Assembly (NCBI GenBank): GCA_022793195.1
Contig: JAAWCJ010000024.1
Coordinates: 1-64,000, forward strand
Direction: 5' to 3'
Length of the DNA: 64,000 bases
DNA from: Lachnospiraceae bacterium
Lineage (GTDB): Bacteria > Bacillota > Clostridia > Lachnospirales > Lachnospiraceae
Numbering within the stretch: position 1 is the first letter of the stretch; each line of letters begins with the position of its first letter. The notes under the pieces were generated by a model, which was not told where the DNA came from, searched no databases, and saw only the letters and a program-made list of their open reading frames with translations. A program made the translations under genes and the position numbers. Of this stretch, positions 16,039-25,238 are shown piece after piece.

Positions 16039-16980
16039 ATGATATCTTTAATCGTCCCCTGCTATAATGAGCAGGATGCCTTACCACTATTTTATAAAGA
16101 AGTAACCGCAGTTATGGGAAAAATAGGATGGGACTATGAACTTTTATTCATAAATGACGGCTCCAAAGATCATACGCTCCCTATCCTTAAAGAACTGGCG
16201 GAAAATGACTCTCATGTGGTTTATCTGTCTTTTTCCCGCAATTTTGGCAAGGAAGCCGCCATGTACGCTGGTTTTTGCAATGCCAAAGGTAATTATGTGG
16301 CAGTCATGGATGCCGACATGCAGGATCCTCCGTCGCTTCTTCCGCAAATGTTGGAAATTATTGAAAACGGTCAATATGATTCTGTGGCCACAAGGCGCGT
16401 CAGCCGGACTCATGAACCTCCCGTCAGAAGCTGGTTTGCCAGAAAATTCTACCGGATCATGAATAAAATCTCTGATGCAGAGATCATCGACGGCGCCAGG
16501 GATTTCCGCCTTATGAAACGCGAAATGGTGGACGCCATTATTTCCATGAGTGAGTATAATCGTTTTTCTAAAGGTATCTTCGGTTGGATTGGTTTCCGTA
16601 CTTACTGGCTGCCCTATGAAAATATAGAACGGGTGGCCGGAGAGACAAAATGGAGCTTCTGGAAGCTTTTGCGGTATGCCATCAGCGGGATCATCAGCTT
16701 TTCCGAAGCGCCTCTCAATATCGCATCCTGGAGCGGAATCTTCATGACCATATGCTCCTTTTTTATTCTGCTGTTAATCATCATCAGAAAACTCTGTTTT
16801 GGTGATCCTGTGGCTGGGTGGGCTTCCACAATCTGCATTATTATATTCATTGGTGGAATTCAATTATTCTGCCTTGGAATTATGGGACAATACATCGCCA
16901 AAACCTATATGGAGACAAAACAACGCCCACATTTTATTGTGGCAGAAACCAACAGGGAGGATATCACTAAAATAAAATAG
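16039..16980 (+). CDS. GT2 polyprenyl-phosphate glycosyltransferase (GtrB/DPM1-like)
   Basis: 313 residues from ATG 16039, with GGGAGA upstream; an in-frame ATG at 16021 is an alternative. The GT-A domain opens with SLIVPCYNEQ, carries the nucleotide/metal motif DADMQDPP near residue 95, and ends with two membrane helices (about 230-255 and 260-290). This is the plan of enzymes that load a sugar from a nucleotide onto undecaprenyl phosphate. It probably supplies the lipid-linked donor for the GT39-like transferase 60 bp downstream. The sugar is unknown. Confidence 0.88.
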   Translation: MISLIVPCYNEQDALPLFYKEVTAVMGKIGWDYELLFINDGSKDHTLPILKELAENDSHVVYLSFSRNFGKEAAMYAGFCNAKGNYVAVMDADMQDPPSLLPQMLEIIENGQYDSVATRRVSRTHEPPVRSWFARKFYRIMNKISDAEIIDGARDFRLMKREMVDAIISMSEYNRFSKGIFGWIGFRTYWLPYENIERVAGETKWSFWKLLRYAISGIISFSEAPLNIASWSGIFMTICSFFILLLIIIRKLCFGDPVAGWASTICIIIFIGGIQLFCLGIMGQYIAKTYMETKQRPHFIVAETNREDITKIK

Positions 16981-17043
16981 ACAGACTCCGGTTTTTCAAA
17001 TCCGGAATATCTGTCCTTGTATTGCAAAAGGAGAAAACTTAAC

Positions 17044-18837
17044 ATGATTGCTTTATTTTGCTTATTAATTCCACCGCTGGCCCTTGTCTGCCTCAGGGAA
17101 CGCCTGTTGGGTAATCACAAAACTATTTATATCAGCGCACTCACTTATGCTTTCAGTGTTCTGGCCCTTAACGGTATTTTAATGTTCCTGCTGTCTTACG
17201 TTTTTCACAGCGAAGACGAACTTCTTTTTAAATTAAACCATCATAACGGTTTTGCCTGTAAATATATTATAATGTCCATTGTCCTGGCTTTTGCCGAGCC
17301 TTATGCAGAACGTTTTTTCAGGACAAAAATGACTCTGAAAATCCATCTGGGTTCCAGAAGGTTGCCGGAATTTCGCCACCTGAGAATATTCGCTGCCCTT
17401 TACGCCCTTGTTTTATTCTTACTGAATTTTATCCGGATTTTTAATGACAATTTCTGCCTGGACGAAACTTTTTCCGTAAACCTTATCCAACATTCTTTGC
17501 CTGGCATTTTAGAAGGGACAGCGGCAGATGTCCATCCGCCACTTTACTATCTCTTTTTGAAAGCGGGGCACATCATCTTTGGCAATCAGGGATGGATGTT
17601 TCATCTTGTCTCATTAATTCCTTATGCCATCATATTAATTTTTGCACTGACTGTTATCTGGAAAAAATTTGGAAAAGAAGCCGCCGTCATATTAATTACA
17701 CTGGCAGGCATATCCAATAACGCCGCTTACTACAGTGTGGAAGTCCGCATGTATTCCTGGGCCTCCTTATTTGTACTGTTAAGTTTTTATGAATTATACA
17801 ATATCCTTTCAGCAGAAAAAAACAAACACTATGTTCTGTTTGCACTTTTTTCTCTGGCAGCTGCATATACACATTATTACGCATTGATATCCGTTGCCTT
17901 TTTCTACGTTATTATTTTGCTGCTGGCCTGCAGAAAAAAACTGCATATGAAAAATGTTTTAATCACCTGTCTCTGCACGATTGTGGGGTATCTCCCCTGG
18001 TTTTTCGTTCTTTTGGAAACTTTTGTGACTAAAATCGACACATTTTGGCTGAAAAATTATCCTGGATTCAAAGAAAGCATGAATTATCTGTTCTCTGACC
18101 AGTTTACCCCTGTATGCTGGGGTATTTTCCTGTTGGGTATTGTTTTGGCTTTCCTGTATGAATCAAATATCATACAGTTTCAAAAAGGTGAAAACAAAAA
18201 AATTACGATATCCGTCACCTTTGATAATTTTCATTTTTCTCATCTTCTGACATGGATGACAGCCGGAATTGTCAGTGTTATCGGAACAATTACCGTCGGA
18301 ATTCTGGTTTCCAAATTGCTCCGGCCTTTCTGGGTTGCACACTATGCTTATCCCGTTTCCATTGTGGCATGGATGATTCTGGGAATTACCATATCCAAAT
18401 TAAAAGGGAAAAAAGTCTATACTCTTCTGATTGTTGCCTACCTGTTGCTACTATCCATCCCGGCCTACCAGGAGCTTTATACATTTGAAAAACAGGCAAA
18501 CAGGGCGCACCAGGCGACTCTGGCAGCCACTGTGGAGCAAATTGCTGAAGAAGATGTTATTTTATCCAACAATGAACATATGTGGGATGTCTTTGCTCCT
18601 TATTATTATCCTGGTATTTCCACGGAAACAGTCAATCCTTTTGCATTACCGGCTCTGAAAGAAAATACCACTTACTGGTTGTTTTTTATAAATGATAATG
18701 TACCGGAAATGGCGCCTGTATATTATGAAATTGAAAAACAGGGATTTTCCTATGAACAGATTGTAACAAACGGCAGTTTTGGTATGCACACAGTAAATGT
18801 ATACCGGATTGAAAGCCAGGCTGCGGCAGAACCATAA
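17044..18837 (+). CDS. GT39/ArnT-like membrane glycosyltransferase
   Basis: 597 residues and about 11-13 membrane helices. In the first external loop is CLDETFS near residue 145 followed by DVHPPLYY, the acidic catalytic region and lipid-donor site of PMT/ArnT-type GT-C enzymes. A short external C-terminal domain follows the last helix. It should transfer a sugar from polyprenyl phosphate to an outside acceptor such as a teichoic acid or protein. Start ATG 17044 with AGGAG 10 nt upstream, not the TTG at 17017. It forms a two-gene unit with the preceding GT2. Confidence 0.82.
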   Translation: MIALFCLLIPPLALVCLRERLLGNHKTIYISALTYAFSVLALNGILMFLLSYVFHSEDELLFKLNHHNGFACKYIIMSIVLAFAEPYAERFFRTKMTLKIHLGSRRLPEFRHLRIFAALYALVLFLLNFIRIFNDNFCLDETFSVNLIQHSLPGILEGTAADVHPPLYYLFLKAGHIIFGNQGWMFHLVSLIPYAIILIFALTVIWKKFGKEAAVILITLAGISNNAAYYSVEVRMYSWASLFVLLSFYELYNILSAEKNKHYVLFALFSLAAAYTHYYALISVAFFYVIILLLACRKKLHMKNVLITCLCTIVGYLPWFFVLLETFVTKIDTFWLKNYPGFKESMNYLFSDQFTPVCWGIFLLGIVLAFLYESNIIQFQKGENKKITISVTFDNFHFSHLLTWMTAGIVSVIGTITVGILVSKLLRPFWVAHYAYPVSIVAWMILGITISKLKGKKVYTLLIVAYLLLLSIPAYQELYTFEKQANRAHQATLAATVEQIAEEDVILSNNEHMWDVFAPYYYPGISTETVNPFALPALKENTTYWLFFINDNVPEMAPVYYEIEKQGFSYEQIVTNGSFGMHTVNVYRIESQAAAEP

Positions 18838-18895
18838 AAATATATGCCTTTTGGAACTAGCCGGATGACCATCTCAATGTTCTGTAAAAAAATAA

Positions 18896-18944
18896 AGAGT
18901 CTGCTGCGAAATATAAGATACCCGGATATTTCGCAACAGGCTCT
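18896..18944 (-). terminator. Bidirectional terminator closing the polysaccharide locus
   Basis: A long stem (AGAG..GCTGCGAAATAT paired with ATATTTCGCA.CAG.CTCT) around a short loop. On the minus strand it is followed by TTTATTTTTTTAC, so it ends the minus-strand block that finishes with the MBOAT gene. It can also serve the convergent GT39-like gene. Confidence 0.85.
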
Positions 18945-18956
18945 CTGCAATTCTTG

Positions 18957-20414
18957 TTAAAACTGCATGTAGATAAACTGACTGGCATCATACTGGCCGC
19001 CATAACAGCCATAAATGAGCACGGAAAACAATAGCAGGTAATAAACACCCCATCTTAAAGGCAACGGCATCCGGTCAATTTTATGTAACAAGGAGATTTC
19101 CTTTTCCTTCATGACGGAAACAATAAACATGATACATATTCCAATGCACAGTACCTTTACGTCCTGAAAGCTCCATCCTACCGCTGCGATATCCAAACCG
19201 GATTTTGGCCAGAAATCTGTCAGTATCTTTTGAGCAACTAAATTGATATCGCCAAATGAATGTACTATAAGCAATACATCTGATATTAAAACCAGGCATA
19301 TTGTCCTCACCACACAAAAAAACTGATATCCCACGCCATTTCCATCAACGCGAAGTTTTCTCCTCATGTCGGAAAAATGATCTTCAAACATCATGGAAAA
19401 ACAGATAATCACACAATTATACATACCCCAGGCAAAATAGTTGACACTCAGGTTATGCCACAACCCAATTAAAAACCAGACAATGGCAGTCCCGATAACC
19501 GTAGCCGCTTTCTTCCCCGCCTTCTTACTGATCTTTTTAAACCATTTCCCCACTTTCCTGCCTGTGGAGGACATGACAAAAGAAAACATCACGTAATCCC
19601 TGAACCAGTGACCCAGGGTAATGTGCCACCGCCTCCAGAATTCTGCCAGGCTTTTTGAAAAATATGGCTGCCGGAAATTTTCCGGTATCGAAATACCCAA
19701 AGAATCGCTTACCCCTATCATAATATCCATATAGCCGGAAAAATCCGCATACAGCTGTATAGCGTAAGCACACGTAGCCATAACGATAATCAGCCCGTTA
19801 AACTGTTCCAGATCCCCATAAACATAGTTTACAAACAATGCCAATCGTTCCGCCACAATCAGTTTTTTAAAAGCGCCCCAGAGAAATCTCTGAAGGCCAT
19901 GCATCAATCTCGTATAATCAAATCGGATGACATCTTTGAAACAATCGCGAAACTGAGTATATCGGTTAAAGGGCCCCTGTACGATGGTTGGAAAATAGAT
20001 CAAATACAACAAATATCTCCCAAAATTCCTCTCACACTTTTTCGGATCCCGATCAGAGTCAATCAAATATCCAATGGCCTTTAAGGTAAAATAAGAGTTC
20101 CCCAAAACAGAAAATAAATGGGCGGTTCTTCCCAGGACAAGCAATGCCACACAGGAAACGATAATCCCACGCCGGAAAAATTTCAAAAATTTGTCAGGAC
20201 ATCCTTTTTCCCGCAGGATGTTCAGAATAATGGCCCCCGCATAGGTCAGAAAAAATACCGCAATCAATATAACCGGTAGTTTCCCCATCGACAATATATA
20301 AAACACTAAGCTGGCGGCAAGAAGGGTTTCCCACTGATATTTCCGGGCCGCCGTGTAAAAAATCAAAGCAGAAACTGCCCACAGTATGAAAAATGAATAT
20401 GAAAAGACTGCCAT
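18957..20414 (-). CDS. MBOAT O-acyltransferase (DltB/AlgI-like)
   Basis: 485 residues and about 11 membrane helices. The MBOAT hallmarks are in place: SLAEFWRRWHITLGHWFRDYV (given here in parts as FWRRWHITLGHW and FRDYV) near residue 255, and the catalytic His in IGLWHNLSVNY near 325. In DltB the enzyme takes an activated group from a carrier protein across the membrane to a wall polymer. The gene touches the stop of the carrier-protein gene (1-bp overlap) and is last in the block, so it probably uses that carrier. Confidence 0.9.
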   Translation of the reverse strand: MAVFSYSFFILWAVSALIFYTAARKYQWETLLAASLVFYILSMGKLPVILIAVFFLTYAGAIILNILREKGCPDKFLKFFRRGIIVSCVALLVLGRTAHLFSVLGNSYFTLKAIGYLIDSDRDPKKCERNFGRYLLYLIYFPTIVQGPFNRYTQFRDCFKDVIRFDYTRLMHGLQRFLWGAFKKLIVAERLALFVNYVYGDLEQFNGLIIVMATCAYAIQLYADFSGYMDIMIGVSDSLGISIPENFRQPYFSKSLAEFWRRWHITLGHWFRDYVMFSFVMSSTGRKVGKWFKKISKKAGKKAATVIGTAIVWFLIGLWHNLSVNYFAWGMYNCVIICFSMMFEDHFSDMRRKLRVDGNGVGYQFFCVVRTICLVLISDVLLIVHSFGDINLVAQKILTDFWPKSGLDIAAVGWSFQDVKVLCIGICIMFIVSVMKEKEISLLHKIDRMPLPLRWGVYYLLLFSVLIYGCYGGQYDASQFIYMQF

Positions 20415-20644
20415 TATTTTCCCATAACCTTTTCAACAACTTTGATAATACCTTCTGTATTATTGAAATTCTCAGCCACGACATATCTGGCGTCGATCTC
20501 AATATCAAATTCCTCCTCCAGCTCAGATACTAAATTGATGATTTCAAAGGAGTCTACAATCCCGTCCTCCATCATGGTATTTCCTTCATAACTCAAAATA
20601 TCCTCGTTAATCCCTTTGATGATCTCAATAATTTTCTCCCTCAT
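20414..20644 (-). CDS. Acyl/aminoacyl carrier protein (DltC-like)
   Basis: 76 residues, acidic and helical. Phosphopantetheine attachment serine is Ser32 in GIVDSFEIINLV, the DSxx motif of carrier proteins. It overlaps the GNAT gene upstream by 4 bp (ATGA) and the MBOAT gene by 1 bp, so all three are translationally coupled. It should be loaded by the adenylation enzyme at 21738-23255 and unloaded by the MBOAT. No phosphopantetheinyl transferase is visible here. Confidence 0.88.
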   Translation of the reverse strand: MREKIIEIIKGINEDILSYEGNTMMEDGIVDSFEIINLVSELEEEFDIEIDARYVVAENFNNTEGIIKVVEKVMGK

Positions 20645-21738
20645 GATTCTGCTCCTCTCATTAAAGTAATCTTCTTTACAGGCTGCTTCACATAATGATG
20701 TTTCAAATGAAGCCGTTCGCTTGCTTCATTTCCTTCCTTCACCCATGCCGTATATTTGATCTCTGCTCCGGCATACTGACGGTATAACGCATTGTGAAGA
20801 CAGTCGGCAATCCCGCATCCACGTGCCTCTTGTTTAACAAACACAAAATCTTCCGTCACAGACTTTCCTGTTTCCGTATAGACCAGGTATCCCGCAAGCC
20901 TTCCCTCCCGTCCATATGCACATAGAAACCTTTTTTCTTTTATAAATCGTTCCTGATCCCTTGGAAGCAAATCCGTATATCTGTCGAAATCTGTATACAG
21001 TTCTTCCAAAACACCAGGATCCACGCACATTTTAATTGTAATATCGGAAATGTGACCTGTAATTTCCGGTGTCTTGCAAATCCATTTATAATAAACTGCA
21101 TATTGCTTAAACCCTGTGGCCTTTAAAGGCGCCGACAAAACTGTTTCCTCGCCCTCCCTGACAATGAGGTCACACACAAGAGGAACATGGAACCCCTCTG
21201 TCCCTACTCTGCCTCCCTCTCCCATCTGCAGATACAGCCTTGAAAACCCATCGTCACAAAATACCAGGCTGATACTTTCATTTCTTATATATTCATATTC
21301 CAACTCGTCACGTTCTATCGCCTGTCGCAGATCAGACTCTGCTTTATAATAATTGGTTTTTATCCGGCGGACTTCCTGTTTTAACTTTGCCAACAGTTCA
21401 TAATAATAGTCCACATCCGGCAGCACACCCTTTTCCCCGGACTCCGTAATCTCGACATACTGAAGCTCCAGAAAACCTCCGGCCTGAAATGCCAGATATA
21501 GCCTCCCCGGCCTCTCTTGTGCCATTTCAGACAACGACTTCCGATACCGAAGTATCTTAATGAGTTTTCCGTGACTTTCCGCCATAATCGGCGTAAAAAG
21601 CTTCTCTTCCGTCCCGGCTTTCTGCAGCTGTCCATACAAATCTTCTGCCGGAATGTCAAGAGAAATGATATGGCGCCTGCCCATATCCCCCGATTCATAA
21701 CGTTCGAAAAAACTATCCACAGTCTGTATTCCGTCCAT
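20641..21738 (-). CDS. GNAT-like acetyltransferase embedded in a Dlt-like operon
   Basis: 365 residues from ATG 21738, preceded by AAGGAG; the TTG one codon earlier is not used. The C-terminal part (about 255-360) looks like a GNAT fold: an acetyl-CoA loop variant in ARGCGIADCLHNAL and a final EASERLHLKHHYVK segment typical of motif B. The N-terminal 250 residues are not recognised and include a charged helical stretch near residues 125-150. It lies between the adenylation and carrier genes, overlapping the carrier gene and abutting the other. It may acylate the amino acid once activated, or the glycan acceptor. Function is inference; standard dlt operons lack such a gene. Confidence 0.6.
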   Translation of the reverse strand: MDGIQTVDSFFERYESGDMGRRHIISLDIPAEDLYGQLQKAGTEEKLFTPIMAESHGKLIKILRYRKSLSEMAQERPGRLYLAFQAGGFLELQYVEITESGEKGVLPDVDYYYELLAKLKQEVRRIKTNYYKAESDLRQAIERDELEYEYIRNESISLVFCDDGFSRLYLQMGEGGRVGTEGFHVPLVCDLIVREGEETVLSAPLKATGFKQYAVYYKWICKTPEITGHISDITIKMCVDPGVLEELYTDFDRYTDLLPRDQERFIKEKRFLCAYGREGRLAGYLVYTETGKSVTEDFVFVKQEARGCGIADCLHNALYRQYAGAEIKYTAWVKEGNEASERLHLKHHYVKQPVKKITLMRGAES

Positions 21739-23255
21739 CAAAGCAGCTCCTTCAGTTTTACCCTGTCAATTTTCCCATTGGCGTTCAAAGGCAGTTGTTC
21801 CAGCGAAATGACCTTATTGGGTAACATGTATTCAGGGACAATTTTGGAGATTCTGGTATTGATATACGGTTTATCCAATTCTTTATCTAAAAACAGCACA
21901 ATCTTTTTTCTGTTGTCATCATACAGACAGCAGCAGGAATCCACAGCCTCCAGGGAAGAAACTGCTGTTTCAATTTCACCCAGTTCAATCCTGTATCCCA
22001 TATGCTTTATTTGAAAATCTTTACGGCATACATAGATCAGTTCTCCCTTTCCATTGTAATGGACAATATCACCTGTCCGGTAAATCCGTTCAGGATAAAC
22101 AGTATTCAAAGGGTTCTGCACAAAAGCTTCTTTTGTTTTCTCAGGATTATTATAATAGCCGACTGCCACTCCTGTACCACGCACACAGAGCTCCCCGCTT
22201 TCTGTTCCGACCACTTCCGTATTATCCTCTTTTAACACGAGAATGTCCGTATTCCTCATCGGTATACCGATCGGAAGCGGTTCCTCATCGGAGAACTCAC
22301 GGTCCACAATATAGTAAGTGCAGGCATCTGTAATTTCTGTCGGTCCGTACAGATTTGCATACAATAGGTCAGGAAGATATTTTCTCCAGATATTCAACTG
22401 CTTGTTGGGCATCACCTCACCGGCAAACAGTACTCTTTTTAACACGGCAGAAACATCCACATTCCGAAAGGCTTTTAATTTTGAAACCATAATCAATGCG
22501 GAAGGAACCCAAAATACCGTCGTAATTTTTTTCTCCAGGAGATAAGCCAGCAGTTTCACCGGCTGTGAAAATAATTCATCCGGTATAATATAAAGCGTTG
22601 CCCCTGTTTTTACGGAACTGTAAATATCCAGGATCGAATTATCAAAATAAAAAGGCGCCTGATTTCCAAACGAATCATCTTTATCGATGGAAAACGTATC
22701 TGTTACCCAGTCAATATAATCAAGAACACCCCGATGGGTAATGGCAACCCCCTTCGGATTGCCTGTGGATCCCGAAGTAAACAAGACATACAGCAGGTCA
22801 GTATCAATAATCCTGTCTTCCAGATATTCTATTTCCTTCGCTTCAACCTCATCGTTGACCAATTCCTGATAAACCAGTTTTTTCCCGGAAAAAGAAACCT
22901 CCCTCCCACTGCCACAGCGGTTCTCGTATTTCTTCTCACAGATCAAAAGACCCGGATTTAAGGTTTCAAGGATCTTTTCTATGCGGCCGGACGGCATATC
23001 CGTAGCGATGGGGCTGTAAAAATTTCCACTGTAGGCGATACCCAGATATGCAATCAACATATCTGACGATTTATCCATATAAACAGCCACCGGCTGTTTC
23101 GTCCTTCCCAGCTCCATATGTATGTTATGGGCAATGGATACCGCCATTTTCCGTACTTCAGAAAAAGTATAGGAATGATTTATGTCGGAAAATGCCGTTT
23201 TATCCGGAAACCTGCCTGCCGTCTCATCCAGCCATCTCGTAACACAGTTAAGCAT
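21738..23255 (-). CDS. Amino acid adenylation enzyme (DltA-like)
   Basis: 505 residues, a stand-alone adenylation domain of ordinary length. Core motifs: LFTSGSTGNPKG near residues 158-169, FYFDNS with Asp205 (the residue that holds the alpha-amino group in amino-acid-activating members), NLYGPTE, YRTGDI, the hinge-region KHMGYRIELGEIE and the final NANGKIDR with the catalytic Lys. It activates an amino acid with ATP and transfers it to the carrier Ser32. Which amino acid is not readable; D-alanine is the DltA precedent. Ribosome site GGAGGAG. Confidence 0.88.
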   Translation of the reverse strand: MLNCVTRWLDETAGRFPDKTAFSDINHSYTFSEVRKMAVSIAHNIHMELGRTKQPVAVYMDKSSDMLIAYLGIAYSGNFYSPIATDMPSGRIEKILETLNPGLLICEKKYENRCGSGREVSFSGKKLVYQELVNDEVEAKEIEYLEDRIIDTDLLYVLFTSGSTGNPKGVAITHRGVLDYIDWVTDTFSIDKDDSFGNQAPFYFDNSILDIYSSVKTGATLYIIPDELFSQPVKLLAYLLEKKITTVFWVPSALIMVSKLKAFRNVDVSAVLKRVLFAGEVMPNKQLNIWRKYLPDLLYANLYGPTEITDACTYYIVDREFSDEEPLPIGIPMRNTDILVLKEDNTEVVGTESGELCVRGTGVAVGYYNNPEKTKEAFVQNPLNTVYPERIYRTGDIVHYNGKGELIYVCRKDFQIKHMGYRIELGEIETAVSSLEAVDSCCCLYDDNRKKIVLFLDKELDKPYINTRISKIVPEYMLPNKVISLEQLPLNANGKIDRVKLKELL

Positions 23256-23259
23256 CTTA

Positions 23260-24318
23260 TCATCTCCTCCACAGTGTATCCATTATTTTTTCTTTTTTGA
23301 TATGGTACGGATCGTAAAAATCTCCCATTGTCAAATTGCTGTTTTCCGGATCATAGGAGCCGAAGACATCAATGTTTCTCTCTCCGGCGAATTCCACAAT
23401 ATATTCCTCTGTTTTCGGAATCATTTCATATCTCTCTTCCCGCATGATAAACTCATACATCTGACCTGAGTATGGCGGCAGATAAAAAGAAACCTTGACT
23501 CCTCTCTCCTGAAGAAACAAGATCAGTTCCTCAAACCACTTTTTTAAATCAGCATTTATTTCGCTGTAATTCTCACATCCATAAAGAGAATGATCCGCAT
23601 ATATTTTCTCTGTTTCTTTTATAATGTCTTCCTCTGTATATTTGTACTGATACTCATGTCCATACAGATAAGAACCATCCTTATGTACTACTGTATACAG
23701 GGGATTATCACAGGAATCCGTTGCTTTTACCCATGCTCTTTTATGGCTTAACAAGTTTTGGAAATTATATTGGAAATAAGACGGAGACAGCAAATCCTTC
23801 CACTGTATTCCAAGCTCCGCCTGTTTTGCTTCCGGCACTGATTCCGCCAGTACCTGTTTCATGTATTCTGTATTGTTATCCCATTCCAAATATCGTGCTT
23901 CCCCACTGTTAGCATTAAACATCAGAGGGCTGACTTCCATCAATATTTCATCAGGAAGCTTGTTTTGCAAATATAAAATATAAATTTGCGCTAAATAATC
24001 ATTGACCGAACATCCGCCCGACACTGCCAGATTATAAAAACTTTCCTGGTTCATATCCTCTTTTGTCAGCAGTACCATCCTGCTGCTCCCAAGAATCAGA
24101 AACTGATATCTTGGCATCCGGTTGATCCTGGCCCATTTGGGTCTTCTTTCGCTGAGCGCAATATCAGTCCCAACATAATAATTCTGATTTTCTGATATTT
24201 GTGCAATCCCATCATAAGTAACTCTGACAGATGCGTAAGAATCAACGTAATAATCAACCCCCAAGATCACTATCATCGCAACCGCGCAAAACACAAATAC
24301 CTTTATAATTTTGCCCAT
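23260..24318 (-). CDS. Membrane-anchored SGNH-like protein (DltD-like role)
   Basis: About 352 residues from ATG 24318; the ribosome site is weak and an upstream ATG is possible. One N-terminal membrane helix (about 4-22) and an external domain. The nucleophile region reads LILGSSRMVL near residue 78 and the last catalytic block is FYDPYH (DxxH) near the C terminus, the SGNH-hydrolase pattern of DltD and AlgX/AlgJ proteins that act with MBOAT enzymes. It lies 5 bp before the adenylation gene, so it completes an A-B-C-D-type set. Confidence 0.75.
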   Translation of the reverse strand: MGKIIKVFVFCAVAMIVILGVDYYVDSYASVRVTYDGIAQISENQNYYVGTDIALSERRPKWARINRMPRYQFLILGSSRMVLLTKEDMNQESFYNLAVSGGCSVNDYLAQIYILYLQNKLPDEILMEVSPLMFNANSGEARYLEWDNNTEYMKQVLAESVPEAKQAELGIQWKDLLSPSYFQYNFQNLLSHKRAWVKATDSCDNPLYTVVHKDGSYLYGHEYQYKYTEEDIIKETEKIYADHSLYGCENYSEINADLKKWFEELILFLQERGVKVSFYLPPYSGQMYEFIMREERYEMIPKTEEYIVEFAGERNIDVFGSYDPENSNLTMGDFYDPYHIKKEKIMDTLWRR

Positions 24319-24440
24319 ATATCTTTCGTCTTTCAAAATTAATAAAATTTTCATGAATTTTATTATATAATAATGATATATAAAACACAAGCACTACTTT
24401 TTATTCTCCGCATGATTTTCCTGAATGGAATATTCCGCTG

Positions 24441-25238
24441 TCACGAATGAGGACGGTACATTCCAAAGAAATTTTTAACCAGGATCTTCATCAACCGACT
24501 ATTTCCTTTAAAAAAGCTGATTTTTGTAGGCACTTTCCCTGCTTTCGGATAAGCCCTGGTTACGGGCACTTCACACGCCTTATATCCCAGCTGCGTTGCC
24601 CTCACGGATAAATACGCCAGAAGTTCATAGGTCATAAAAATATCCCTGAGTGGCTGTACCTTTTCATCCTGCAAATATCTGGCGGAATATGCTCTGTAAG
24701 CATTCGTTGTATCTGTAAATCTTTGATGTGCCGTCAGCGAAATCACGGGGGCATGGATGAATTTCACAGACAACAGACGAATAAGAGGAGTATTGACCGC
24801 CCTTCCCCCTTTTATAAAACGGGATCCCTGGACAAAGTCATACCCCTCCTTCAGTTTTTCTATGAAAATCGGAACATCCTCAATACTGTCTTTGTTATTT
24901 CCGTCAATGGTAATAATCCCTTTATATCCTCTTCGCAGCGCCCACCAAATCCCCATGCGAAGCTGTGCCCCCTGCTTTCCAATATCCTGTTTAATAAGCA
25001 GCGTATTGACCCCCAGCTTTCGCAGCCTGCTCTCCTTCGTACAGCCGTCGTCGGAACCTCCGTCACAGATCACCAGATCTGCATGGTCTGCCACACCATA
25101 CCGCTCGGCCCGTCTTAACTCCTTGATAATTCTGTCTCCTTCATTGATAATCGGAATCAGTACAACATAGTCTGCAGATTTTTCTTTATATTCCCTGGCC
25201 TTAAATTGGGGAACGCCATTTTGTTTTTTATATATCAT
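24441..25238 (-). CDS. GT2 family glycosyltransferase (dolichol-phosphate mannosyltransferase-like)
   Basis: 265 residues, GT-A fold without membrane helices at the C terminus. VVLIPIINEGDR opens the nucleotide-binding domain and TIDGNNKD near residue 105 takes the place of the DxD motif, followed by GSRFIKGG, a loop seen in DPM1-type enzymes. The start is ATG 25238, overlapping the previous stop (ATGA), with AAAGGA upstream. It is the last gene of the FAD/GT2/SDR/isomerase cassette. The gap of about 120 bp to the next gene holds nothing recognised. Confidence 0.82.
   Translation of the reverse strand: MIYKKQNGVPQFKAREYKEKSADYVVLIPIINEGDRIIKELRRAERYGVADHADLVICDGGSDDGCTKESRLRKLGVNTLLIKQDIGKQGAQLRMGIWWALRRGYKGIITIDGNNKDSIEDVPIFIEKLKEGYDFVQGSRFIKGGRAVNTPLIRLLSVKFIHAPVISLTAHQRFTDTTNAYRAYSARYLQDEKVQPLRDIFMTYELLAYLSVRATQLGYKACEVPVTRAYPKAGKVPTKISFFKGNSRLMKILVKNFFGMYRPHS

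Noticed and set aside
16981-17016. CCGG..CCGG hairpin between the GT2 and GT39-like genes
   Set aside because: Weak and without a U-tract; the two genes look co-transcribed.
18957-24318. Calling the block a canonical dltABCD operon
   Set aside because: The gene order is different, a GNAT-like gene is embedded, and the amino acid specificity cannot be read, so only 'Dlt-like' is supported.
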